NCBI GenBank assembly: GCA_018457305.1
Contig: JAGYHM010000027.1
Span: 1-12,611, forward strand
Length of the DNA stretch: 12,611 nt
Direction of reading: 5' to 3'
DNA from: Fusobacterium sp.
GTDB lineage: Bacteria > Fusobacteriota > Fusobacteriia > Fusobacteriales > Fusobacteriaceae
The notes below the pieces were generated by a model. It did not search any database and had not been told where the DNA came from. It saw only the letters and a program-made list of their open reading frames with translations. The translations under genes were made by a program, and so were the position numbers. This document shows, piece after piece, positions 6,629 through 12,611 of this stretch. The stretch's first letter is position 1. The number at the start of each line of letters is the position of its first letter.

Positions 6629-6892
6629 CTAATCTAATTTTAAAATGGGAGTTACATAAGTTATTCCCGGATTAGTTGATAATCTGTATTTTAATTTATC
6701 TTTATTTTTAGATAAAAAAGTTCTTATGTTATTTGCAATTATAGGTTTATGATCTAGTTTGTTAGCACCATAGCCATGAATAATTAAGATTTCTCTAAAA
6801 TCTTTTCTTTTTAGAGCTTCGTTATATTTTTTCTTAAATAAATTTATTGCAATTTTTGAGTCTAAACTATGTAAGTCAATTTCATTGAACAT
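6629..6892 (-). CDS. Stand-alone Smr-domain protein
   Basis: The product is 87 residues starting at the ATG at 6890-6892, preceded on the minus strand by AAGGTGA. The whole protein is one Smr domain, as found at the C-terminus of MutS2 and in small stand-alone proteins that bind or nick nucleic acid or act in ribosome rescue. It shows IDLHSLD near the N-terminus, where DLHG is usual, and LIIHGYGANKL (HGxG) in the middle, with a C-terminal PGITYVTP segment. The Ser in place of Gly after DLH and a basic, short form make its catalytic status uncertain. It precedes the DAHP synthase by 30 bases and probably shares its transcript; no functional link between the two is evident. Confidence 0.82.
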   Translation of the reverse strand: MFNEIDLHSLDSKIAINLFKKKYNEALKRKDFREILIIHGYGANKLDHKPIIANNIRTFLSKNKDKLKYRLSTNPGITYVTPILKLD

Positions 6893-6922
6893 CTTTTCAC
6901 CTTAAAAAAATTTTATTTTAAT

Positions 6923-6950
6923 ATTATAGCATATCTTTAGTAAAAAAGTA
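6923..6950 (-). promoter_or_regulatory. Promoter of the smr-aroF unit
   Basis: Reading the minus strand there is an extended -10, TGCTATAAT (plus-strand 6923-6931), about 30 bases before the smr start. The -35 position is poor (TACTTT at 6945-6950, 16 bases upstream), which an extended -10 can tolerate. Confidence 0.5.
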
Positions 6951-6973
6951 GGAAAATTTATAAAAATTTATAA

Positions 6974-7108
6974 AAGGTGAGCCAAAGGTGCTTCGCCCCC
7001 TAGCCCCCTCCAAAAAAAATTTTATAAAATTTAATTATTTTTTTAAGAGGGCGTCGGGGCGATAGCCCCGACACAAAAGGCGAGCAGTCCGTCAGGACGC
7101 GTGAGCCC
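6974..7108. repeat. GC-rich double-hairpin repeat, copy 2 (head-to-head compound)
   Basis: The right half (7053-7108) repeats copy 1 in the same orientation: hairpin GTCGGGGC-GATA-GCCCCGAC (7053-7072), linker ACAAAAG (7073-7079), then a hairpin with GTCC-GTCA-GGAC (7087-7098) within CAGTCCGTCAGGACGC (7085-7100). The left half (6974-7011) is a partial copy on the opposite strand: its GCTTCGCCCCC (6990-7000) is the exact reverse complement of 11 bases of copy 1 (4614-4624). An AT-only spacer with A8/T7 tracts joins the halves, so CCCTC and GAGGG flanks can also pair. GTGAGCC occurs at both ends. It lies between the minus-strand symporter and smr genes. Confidence 0.75.
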
Positions 7109-7133
7109 AAAAAGATAAAAATTTTTTAAATAT

Positions 7134-7166
7134 AAAAAATGGAGAAAATTTTAATTTTCTCCATTT
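7134..7166 (-). terminator. Terminator of the DAACS symporter gene
   Basis: The stem AAATGGAGAAAA (7137-7148) pairs with TTTTCTCCATTT (7155-7166), loop TTTTAA; on the minus strand it is followed by a run of T residues. It begins 24 bases after the symporter stop. Confidence 0.8.
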
Positions 7167-7189
7167 AATAAATAATATGTAGAATGTGT

Positions 7190-8377
7190 TTATACTTTTT
7201 TAATATATTTTTTATAAAATTCATCAACAAAAATTGCAATAGCATTATCTCCAGAAACGTTTATTGCAGTACCAAAACTATCTTGAGTTATATATAAAGC
7301 AATAAGTAGAGAACCAAGAGGTCCTTGTGCATCAATTCCTATCATAAACAAGAAAGGTAAGGCAGCCATTACTGCACCACCAGGAGCACCAGGAGCTGCA
7401 ACCATTGCAATACCAAGCATACAGATAAATGGAAAGATAAGTCCAAAAGAAAAAGTCATTCCATTAAGCATCATAACTCCCATTATACAACTTGTAAGTG
7501 TAATCATACTTCCTGCAAGATGTATAGTTGCACATAGTGGAATTACAAAATCTACAATTTCTGGAGAAGTTCCATTTTTCAATCCAGATTGTATATTTAT
7601 AGGTATAGTTGCAGCTGAAGATTGAGTTCCAACTGCAGTGAAATATGCAGGAATTTGATTTTTAATTAGAGTAAACGGATTTCTTTTTGAAAGTTTTCCT
7701 GCAACAGAAAACATAAAAAAGATATAAATATAATGCATAATAAATATACACAAATAAATTTTTAAGAAAACTCCTATTACAGTAAATACAACACCTGAAT
7801 ATGCTAATTCAGTAAAAATTCCTAAAATATGAAAAGGAAGTAGTGGAATAACCCAACCTGCTAATATATTTTTTATAATTTCTTCAAATTCATTAAAAAA
7901 TTTAAAAGTAAGTTCTCCTTCATTATTTTTAGTTCTCATAACACTAATAGTAATTCCCATCATAAAAGCAAAAACTATTGCAGCAGTAACATCAAAAGCT
8001 GGCTTAAGAGGAATACTAAAATATGGTGCAACATCTTTACCTGAAAAATTTAATGGACTAGATATTGCAGAAATTATTTTTGGGTAAAAATTTATAGCAA
8101 CCAAATATGAAAAAGTTCCCGCAATAATAGTTGAAATATATGCAGTTGCTGCAGTGAAACCCAAAAGTTTCCCTGCTCCTTCAGTAAGTTTTGCTATACC
8201 AGAAACAACAAAACCAACTATCATAAATGGAATAAAGAATGATAAAAAACTTCCAAAGAAAGTTGAGAAAGTTTTAAAAATTCTCACAAAGCCAAGTGGA
8301 CTGTATTGTCCTATTAAAACTCCTAGAATTATTGCAATAATAAGTCTAGGAACTAAACCTAATTTAAAATTTTTCAT
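7190..8377 (-). CDS. Dicarboxylate/amino acid:cation symporter (DAACS family), atypical binding site
   Basis: I choose the ATG at 8375-8377 (395 residues, MKNFKLGLVPRLI), which follows AGGAGG (8385-8390 on the plus strand); a longer frame upstream would bury this site. This is a multi-pass membrane Na+-coupled carrier of the GltP/GltPh/SstT fold. HP1 is T-Q-S-S-A-A-T-I-P (251-259), HP2 contains APGAPGGAV (328-336) and TM8 has D366-S-F-G-T-A-I-N-V-S-G-D377. Compared with GltPh, the arginine that holds the acidic side chain (R397) is Gly369, and the TM7 NMDGT is HLAGS (286-290), losing the sodium-ligand Asp312 equivalent. A neutral or other amino acid is therefore more likely than glutamate/aspartate, though this is inference. 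It is divergent from a LysR gene, a possible regulator. Confidence 0.9.
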   Translation of the reverse strand: MKNFKLGLVPRLIIAIILGVLIGQYSPLGFVRIFKTFSTFFGSFLSFFIPFMIVGFVVSGIAKLTEGAGKLLGFTAATAYISTIIAGTFSYLVAINFYPKIISAISSPLNFSGKDVAPYFSIPLKPAFDVTAAIVFAFMMGITISVMRTKNNEGELTFKFFNEFEEIIKNILAGWVIPLLPFHILGIFTELAYSGVVFTVIGVFLKIYLCIFIMHYIYIFFMFSVAGKLSKRNPFTLIKNQIPAYFTAVGTQSSAATIPINIQSGLKNGTSPEIVDFVIPLCATIHLAGSMITLTSCIMGVMMLNGMTFSFGLIFPFICMLGIAMVAAPGAPGGAVMAALPFLFMIGIDAQGPLGSLLIALYITQDSFGTAINVSGDNAIAIFVDEFYKKYIKKV

Positions 8378-8413
8378 AAAATAACCTCCTGTTTTGTTCA
8401 AATAATTTATACA

Positions 8414-8443
8414 AATATAACACAATAATAACACAGAAGTCAA
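8414..8443 (-). promoter_or_regulatory. Promoter of the DAACS symporter gene
   Basis: On the minus strand TTGACT (plus-strand 8438-8443) is followed after 18 bases by TATATT (8414-8419), preceded by TG one base upstream (extended -10). The predicted start of transcription is about 30 bases before the symporter ATG. This is the best sigma-70-type promoter in the window. It lies in the divergent gap with the LysR gene, where LysR binding would be expected. Confidence 0.65.
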
Positions 8444-8540
8444 GAGGAATATTTTTTAACTACAACAATACTAAAAAAATAGCAGAATAATATTATAAAT
8501 TTCATTTTTTTAATAATAACTATTTAATTTATATATAAAA

Positions 8541-8551
8541 TATGATAAAAT
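8541..8551 (+). promoter_or_regulatory. Possible -10 region of the LysR gene
   Basis: TATGATAAAAT lies about 45 bases before the lysR start; the same eleven bases occur upstream of the phosphosugar mutase gene at 12087-12097. No good -35 is visible. The surrounding gap (8391-8580) also holds the ten-base palindrome ATAATATTAT (8487-8496), a weak candidate operator. Confidence 0.3.
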
Positions 8552-8594
8552 TATCAGGAGAGAAAAATAAATTTTGTGAATAGGAGTGAGAAGA

Positions 8595-9470
8595 TTGGAT
8601 TTACATTATTTGGAGATATTTTATGAGGTAGCAAAAGAAAGAAGTTTTACAAAGGCTGCAGAAAGACTTTTTATAAATCAATCAGCTGTATCTATACAAG
8701 TAAAAAAATTTGAAAATATCTTAGGAACAAAACTTTTTGATAGAAGTTCAAAAAAAATAAAATTAACTTATGCTGGAGAATCACTTTATAAAATGGCAGG
8801 AGAAATTTTTGAAAAAGTAAAAAGAACAGAGAAAGAAATATCAAAAATTATAGATATGGATAAGGCAAAAATAGTTATAGGAGCTTCTCCTATAATAGCA
8901 GAGCCACTTTTGCCGAAAGCTTTAAAAAAATTCTCAGAATTACATTCAGAAATAGAATACGATTTAATAATATCTACTAAAGATAATCTTTTAAAATTAT
9001 TAAAAGAGGGAGAGATAGATATTATTATTATAGATAATGAGCATATAGTTGATACAAATTTAGATATAATAAATTTGGAAAAAGGTCCTTATATGTTAAT
9101 AAGTTCAAAAGAATATTCAGATGTAAAAGAGATTGCTAGAGAACCTATAATAACAAGAAAGCAAATACCAAATAATAATAAGGCAATAGAAATAGTTGAA
9201 GATAAGTATGGAATTTCTTTTAAGACAAAAATACAAGTAAGAGGAAATTTAGAAGTTATAAAAGGAATGGTAGAAGAAGGAATAGCTAATGTAATACTTC
9301 CTTATTATGCTGTCTACAAAGAAATAAATGAAAATAAATTTAAAGTTGTACATAAAATAAATGAAGTAAAAGATGGTTATCAAGCTGTTGTTACAAAAGA
9401 TAAAGTGGACTCATTACAGATTAAAAAGTTTTTAACTTATTTAAAAACTTATAAATTAATAACTAAATAA
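8595..9470 (+). CDS. LysR-family transcriptional regulator
   Basis: I choose TTG 8595 (291 residues, MDLHYLEIFYEVAKERS) because AGGAG at 8582-8586 is eight bases upstream; a GTG at 8586 would overlap that ribosome site. The N-terminal winged helix-turn-helix is clear: RSFTKAAERLFINQSAVSIQV (16-36) followed by ENILGTKLFDR. From about residue 88 to the end is the two-lobed effector-binding domain, starting at KIVIGASPIIAEPLLPKAL. Such proteins bind T-N11-A palindromes and respond to a small molecule; the ligand is unknown here. Divergence from the symporter gene suggests it controls that gene and itself. gmhA follows after 25 bases in the same direction, probably by read-through and not by shared function. 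Confidence 0.92.
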   Translation: MDLHYLEIFYEVAKERSFTKAAERLFINQSAVSIQVKKFENILGTKLFDRSSKKIKLTYAGESLYKMAGEIFEKVKRTEKEISKIIDMDKAKIVIGASPIIAEPLLPKALKKFSELHSEIEYDLIISTKDNLLKLLKEGEIDIIIIDNEHIVDTNLDIINLEKGPYMLISSKEYSDVKEIAREPIITRKQIPNNNKAIEIVEDKYGISFKTKIQVRGNLEVIKGMVEEGIANVILPYYAVYKEINENKFKVVHKINEVKDGYQAVVTKDKVDSLQIKKFLTYLKTYKLITK

Positions 9471-9495
9471 GTAAAATTTAGAAAGAAGGTATAAT

Positions 9496-10077
9496 ATGAA
9501 CTTAATAGATTCATACAAAATAGAATTAGAATTATTAAAAAAATTTATAGAAGAAGAAGAAGAAAGAAAAGAGACAGAGAAAGTTGCTATAAAATTAGCA
9601 GAAGTTTTTAAGAACGGTAAAAAGGCTTTAATTTGTGGAAATGGAGGAAGTAATTGTGATGCAATGCATTTTGCAGAAGAATTTACAGGAAGATTTAGAA
9701 AAGAAAGACCAGCCTTGCCCGCAATTTCACTTTCAGATTCGTCTCACATAACTTGTGTTGGAAACGATTATGGTTTTGACTATATTTTTTCAAAAGGAAT
9801 AGAAGCATTTGGACAAGAGGGAGATTTATTTATAGGAATTTCTACAAGTGGGAATTCTCCTAATGTTATCAAGGCAGTTGAAGAAGCAAAGAAAAAAGGA
9901 ATAACAACTGTTGGACTTTTAGGAAAAGATGGAGGGAAATTAAAAGGAGTTTGTGATTATGAATTTATAATTCACGGAAAAACATCTGATAGAGTTCAAG
10001 AAATACATATGATGATTTTACATATAATCATAGAGGGAGTGGAAAGAATTTTATTCCCAGAAAATTATATAGATTAA
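9496..10077 (+). CDS. gmhA: Sedoheptulose 7-phosphate isomerase (phosphoheptose isomerase)
   Basis: The product is 193 residues, the usual GmhA length, with ATG 9496 after AAGAAGG. A cytoplasmic SIS-domain enzyme, it converts sedoheptulose 7-phosphate to D-glycero-D-manno-heptose 7-phosphate, the first step toward ADP-heptose for LPS. The signature CGNGGSNCDAMHFAEEFTGRF (47-67) carries His58 and Glu62; Gln168 and His176 in RVQEIHMMILH have the same spacing as the zinc/catalytic set H61, E65, Q172 and H180 of the E. coli enzyme. The phosphate-binding STSGNSPNV is at 116-124. The final pathway enzyme, hldD, is in the same window, but hldE and gmhB are not. An acidic run EEEEER (20-24) lies in the N-terminal helix. 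Confidence 0.95.
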   Translation: MNLIDSYKIELELLKKFIEEEEERKETEKVAIKLAEVFKNGKKALICGNGGSNCDAMHFAEEFTGRFRKERPALPAISLSDSSHITCVGNDYGFDYIFSKGIEAFGQEGDLFIGISTSGNSPNVIKAVEEAKKKGITTVGLLGKDGGKLKGVCDYEFIIHGKTSDRVQEIHMMILHIIIEGVERILFPENYID

Positions 10078-10127
10078 AATTTGAAATACTATTTAGAAAA
10101 AATATTTTTAGAGGGGAAGTGAAATTT

Positions 10128-10916
10128 ATGAAAAAAGTTAATTTTGTAAAAATAAGTCCTGTTGAGAATATGACTATATTAGTAAAAAACGATAATGAAT
10201 TTGATAGAGCAGAATATAAAAAAATTTCTCAAGATTTGATGAAATATAAAAATGTTTTTGCAGAACAAGTAGGCTTCATAGAAGAAAACAATCATCTTCA
10301 AATGATGGGGGGAGAATTTTGTGGGAATGCCTCAAGAAGTTTTGCAACATATTTGGCTTTTACAGATGATAAATTTAATAAAGAAAAAAATTATACTATA
10401 ACTTGTTCTGGTTCAGAAGAAGAATTAAATGTTTGGGTAAGGCAAACAGAACAAGAAAATAAATTTTTAGCAAAAATAGAAATGCCTAAGGCAGTTTCAG
10501 TAGATAAAGAAGAATTTGTTTATAATTCTAAAAAAATTATTTTAACAAAAGTTGATTTTTCTGGAATAGTTCATTTTATTGTAGAGTCAGATTTAGAATG
10601 TCATTCAATGTATAATTTTTCAAATTTTATGGAAAAAGAAGTTGGAGAAAAATATGAAGCCTTTGGTTTAATGTTTTTTGATAAAAATAAAGTGGAACTA
10701 AACCCTTTTGTCTATGTAAAAGGTTTAGGTGGCGTTTGGGAAAAGAGTTGTGGCTCTGGGACAACGGCACTTGGCTATTATTTGAAAAAAGAATTTAATC
10801 AAACTTTTGCAAAAGTTAAACAACCTGGAGGAGAACTTGAAGTAAGTTTTGAAGGGGAAAAAGTTTTTATAGATGGTGAAGTTGAAATTTCAGCAGAAGG
10901 CGTGGCGTATATTTAA
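10128..10916 (+). CDS. DapF-superfamily cofactor-independent amino acid racemase/epimerase
   Basis: I choose ATG 10128 (262 residues). The GTG at 10119 is only two bases from the AGGGG site (10112-10116), too close, whereas the ATG has a workable, slightly long spacing. The diaminopimelate epimerase fold has two half-barrels, each with a catalytic cysteine: here GGEFC65GNASRSFA and EKSC208GSGTTALGYY, so the two-base mechanism is intact. However, residues that hold the distal end of diaminopimelate in DapF are not visible: the E-R pair nine and eight positions before the second cysteine is Gly199-Leu200, and Asn nine before the first is His56. It is therefore probably not a standard DapF. A histidine racemase of this superfamily has been described from Fusobacterium nucleatum, and this could be that kind of enzyme; I cannot assign it. 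Confidence 0.85.
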   Translation: MKKVNFVKISPVENMTILVKNDNEFDRAEYKKISQDLMKYKNVFAEQVGFIEENNHLQMMGGEFCGNASRSFATYLAFTDDKFNKEKNYTITCSGSEEELNVWVRQTEQENKFLAKIEMPKAVSVDKEEFVYNSKKIILTKVDFSGIVHFIVESDLECHSMYNFSNFMEKEVGEKYEAFGLMFFDKNKVELNPFVYVKGLGGVWEKSCGSGTTALGYYLKKEFNQTFAKVKQPGGELEVSFEGEKVFIDGEVEISAEGVAYI

Positions 10917-10924
10917 AAAAATTT

Positions 10925-10959
10925 AAAGAGGGCAGAATTATTTTCTGCTCTCTTTTTTT
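10925..10959. terminator. Bidirectional terminator between the racemase and corA
   Basis: A 13-pair stem, AAAGAGGGCAGAA (10925-10937) with TTCTGCTCTCTTT (10943-10955), includes one G-U pair and has loop TTATT, then a T tract to 10959. It lies between convergent genes, and its T tract abuts the corA stop. On the minus strand the stem is followed by AAATTTTTTT, so it can end both transcripts. Confidence 0.85.
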
Positions 10960-12007
10960 AAAACCATTTTTTTCTCTTAAAATAAACAACCATACAAGCA
11001 ACTAAAATTACCATTAAAGAAAGAGCAAATAAATAACCAAATTTCCATTTTAATTCTGGCATATATACAAAATTCATACCGTATAAACCAGATATAAAAG
11101 TAAGTGGCATAAAAACAGTAGAGATAATTGCAAGTATTTTCATAATTTCATTCATTGTATTACTAACAGTTGAGTGATACAATTGTACAAGGTCAGTAGT
11201 TCTACTATTTAAAGAATTAACAGTATCAAAAATCATAACACAATGTTCATTCAAATCATTTAAATAAATATTCATATTTTCACTTATTAAAGGTGCAGTA
11301 TTTCTTGTTCGTAATTTTGAAATTAAATCTCTTATTGGAGAAATAAATTTTTTCAAAGTTATTGCATTTTTTTTCAAAGAAATAATATTAGATAAAATAT
11401 TTTTTTGTGGATTAACTATAATTTGTGTCTCTAATTTATTTATATCATTTTCAACTTCATCAAGAATTAATAAATAATTATCAACTATTCTTTCTACTAA
11501 TAAATAAGTTAGATAATATATGCTAGTGATATCTGAACCAATTTTACAACTTTCAATTCTTTCTCTCACTGAATCAAAAATATCAAATTCTGTTTCTTGA
11601 AAAGTTATTAAAACTTTTTCTTTAACAATAAATGAAACTTGCTCATAAGAAATTTCTTTTGTATTTTTTTCAAAGGCTAACATTTTCATTATAAGATGAA
11701 TATAATTTTCTCTATTTTCAATTTTAACCCTTTGTCTAGGATTAGTTATATATTCTAATGATAAATTATCCAGATTGAAAATATAACCCAATTCTTTTAT
11801 TAAACTAGTATCGTTTGTGTTATCCAAGTTAATCCAAACATTTCCATCAAAATTAAAATCAATATCTAAATCATTTTTAGATGTGAAAATATCTTTTTTG
11901 TAGAAGTTTTCGTTATAATAGATTATAGTTATAGTAGTATTTTTAGGGTTAGTATCGGTGTTTTTATTTTTTAATTTAGAATTTTTTAAATGAGTAAAAT
12001 TTGACAA
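10958..12007 (-). CDS. corA: CorA-family magnesium/metal ion channel
   Basis: The likely start is the TTG at 12005-12007 (349 residues), eight bases after GGAGG on the minus strand. An ATG at 12022 is in frame but lacks any ribosome site, lies only about seven bases from the predicted transcript start and contains GGAGG within its first codons. The long N-terminal cytoplasmic domain ends in a helical region (roughly residues 180-290), followed by two membrane segments at the C-terminus. The first ends in the family signature Y-G-M-N (GMN, residues 310-312 from the TTG), then FVYMPEL and the second segment, closing with basic FKRKKWF. It forms a pentameric inner-membrane channel for Mg2+ (sometimes Co2+ or Ni2+). 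The poorly conserved, Asn/Lys-rich N-terminus is normal for the family. Confidence 0.92.
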   Translation of the reverse strand: MSNFTHLKNSKLKNKNTDTNPKNTTITIIYYNENFYKKDIFTSKNDLDIDFNFDGNVWINLDNTNDTSLIKELGYIFNLDNLSLEYITNPRQRVKIENRENYIHLIMKMLAFEKNTKEISYEQVSFIVKEKVLITFQETEFDIFDSVRERIESCKIGSDITSIYYLTYLLVERIVDNYLLILDEVENDINKLETQIIVNPQKNILSNIISLKKNAITLKKFISPIRDLISKLRTRNTAPLISENMNIYLNDLNEHCVMIFDTVNSLNSRTTDLVQLYHSTVSNTMNEIMKILAIISTVFMPLTFISGLYGMNFVYMPELKWKFGYLFALSLMVILVACMVVYFKRKKWF

Positions 12008-12035
12008 GATCGTATCCTCCATTGTTTTTTATTAA

Positions 12036-12044
12036 ATTATATCA
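12036..12044 (-). promoter_or_regulatory. Promoter -10 of corA
   Basis: The minus strand reads TGATATAAT (extended -10; TATAAT at plus-strand 12036-12041). Transcription would start near 12029, leaving only a short leader before the GGAGG (12016-12020). The -35 region is only AT-rich. Confidence 0.5.
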
Positions 12045-12086
12045 TATAAAATTTTAAAGAGAAAAAATTTTTAAAATAAAAAAAAG

Positions 12087-12097
12087 TATGATAAAAT
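12087..12097 (+). promoter_or_regulatory. Possible -10 region of the phosphosugar mutase gene
   Basis: TATGATAAAAT, identical to the candidate upstream of lysR, lies about 65 bases before the ATG. No convincing -35 hexamer is visible, so this is weak. Confidence 0.3.
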
Positions 12098-12163
12098 ATT
12101 GGGATAAAAAAATAAATTAAAAATTTTAAAGAGAAATTTTTATAGTTGTTATAAGGAGAAGAA

Positions 12164-12611
12164 ATGTTTTTTGAAGAATATAATAAATGGTTAAATTCAG
12201 AAATTTTATCTGCGGAAGAAAAACAAGAATTAGAGAACATAAAAGATGATAAAAAAGAAATAGAGAATAGATTTTATACAGATTTAAGTTTTGGAACAGC
12301 TGGTATGAGAGGTATAAGAGGTGTTGGAAGAAACAGAATGAATAAATATAATATAAGAAAGGCGACACAAGGTCTTGCAAATTATATTATAGAACATACT
12401 GGGGAAAGAGGAAAACAAAAAGGAGTTGCGATTGCTTATGATTGTAGAATAGATTCACTTGAAAATGCAATTAACACTGCAATAACTTTGGCAGGGAACG
12501 GGATAAAAGTTTATTTGTTTAAAAGTTTGAGAACGACTCCAGAGCTTTCTTTTGCTGTGAGAGAATTGAAAACTCAAGCAGGAATTATGATAACTGCTTC
12601 ACATAATCCAA
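12164..12611 (+). CDS. pgcA: Phosphoglucomutase/phosphomannomutase, N-terminal part (3' end outside window)
   Basis: The start is ATG 12164, after AAGGAGAAG. The 149 complete codons visible are about a quarter of this roughly 580-residue alpha-D-phosphohexomutase group. The N-terminal FGTAGMRG (43-50) is typical, and the window ends just after the active-site loop T-A-S-H-N-P, in which Ser146 would be the phosphorylated catalytic serine. The enzyme interconverts hexose 1- and 6-phosphates, feeding glycogen, nucleotide sugars and LPS/capsule precursors. The gene symbol follows the Bacillus-type long form and is a best guess; phosphomannomutase or phosphopentomutase-like activity cannot be excluded from this part. 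It is divergent from corA across a 156-base gap. Confidence 0.9.
   Translation, partial: MFFEEYNKWLNSEILSAEEKQELENIKDDKKEIENRFYTDLSFGTAGMRGIRGVGRNRMNKYNIRKATQGLANYIIEHTGERGKQKGVAIAYDCRIDSLENAINTAITLAGNGIKVYLFKSLRTTPELSFAVRELKTQAGIMITASHNP

Noticed and set aside
7073..7108. tRNA-like or ribozyme fold in the CAGTCCGTYAGGACGC hairpin
   Set aside because: There is no cloverleaf, no T-loop sequence and no hammerhead-type CTGATGA/GAAA core; only a simple two-part stem is supported.
8576..8626. Sixteen-codon leader peptide (GTG 8576) ahead of and overlapping lysR
   Set aside because: The ribosome site CAGGAG is too far upstream for this GTG, and the sequence coding the peptide is already explained by the lysR ribosome site and N-terminus.
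9490..9495. TATAAT just before the gmhA start as a promoter
   Set aside because: It directly abuts the ATG at 9496 and overlaps the spacer of the ribosome site, so a start of transcription there would leave no leader.
12126..12380. Minus-strand open frame antisense to the phosphosugar mutase
   Set aside because: The protein is low-complexity and rich in Phe/Tyr/Leu, as expected from the reverse of AT-rich coding DNA. The plus-strand frame has a ribosome site and clear mutase motifs.

Overview
The window is very AT-rich chromosomal DNA with strong AGGAGG-type ribosome binding sites, short intergenic gaps and several TTG/GTG starts. The gene set combines short-chain fatty acid/CoA-transferase fermentation genes, LPS heptose biosynthesis and a DapF-like racemase. 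This is what I would expect from a Gram-negative anaerobe of the Fusobacterium type (F. nucleatum/periodonticum group). That placement is inferred from gene content and composition, not from a marker gene.

Layout. Positions 1-576 hold the 3' end of an AtoE-type short-chain fatty acid transporter, closed by a terminator. A 74-residue lysine-rich protein of unknown function (714-938) then leads into atoD-atoA (983-2310), the two subunits of an acetate/butyrate:acetoacetate-type CoA-transferase, with a strong terminator. After a hairpin-rich gap comes a translationally coupled pair, a PHP-domain phosphoesterase (TTG start) and hldD, the last enzyme of ADP-heptose synthesis. The 306-base gap after hldD contains a ~200-base branched inverted repeat followed by a GC-rich double hairpin; uppP (undecaprenyl-diphosphatase, GTG start) follows. 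On the minus strand lie a DAHP synthase (shikimate pathway entry) and a stand-alone Smr-domain protein upstream of it. A second, compound copy of the GC-rich hairpin repeat (6974-7108) separates these from a DAACS-family Na+/amino-acid symporter, whose binding site differs from glutamate transporters. A LysR regulator is divergent from the symporter and is followed on the plus strand by gmhA (first step of the heptose pathway) and a DapF-like cofactor-independent racemase. A minus-strand CorA metal channel and the 5' part of a phosphoglucomutase/phosphomannomutase finish the window.

How they fit. AtoE and AtoDA serve uptake or activation of short-chain fatty acids and butyrate/acetoacetate metabolism. 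GmhA and HldD are two steps of the LPS heptose pathway, UppP recycles the lipid carrier for peptidoglycan and other glycans, and the phosphosugar mutase probably supplies hexose-phosphates, so much of the window is cell-envelope metabolism. The LysR/symporter/racemase neighbourhood suggests an amino-acid theme, but only by proximity.

The least ordinary content is intergenic: a dispersed GC-rich double-hairpin repeat sharing the core CAGTCCGTYAGGACGC, present in both intergenic regions discussed above, and the long branched palindrome beside one copy. I saw no tRNA, rRNA, CRISPR array, intact insertion sequence or prophage gene.
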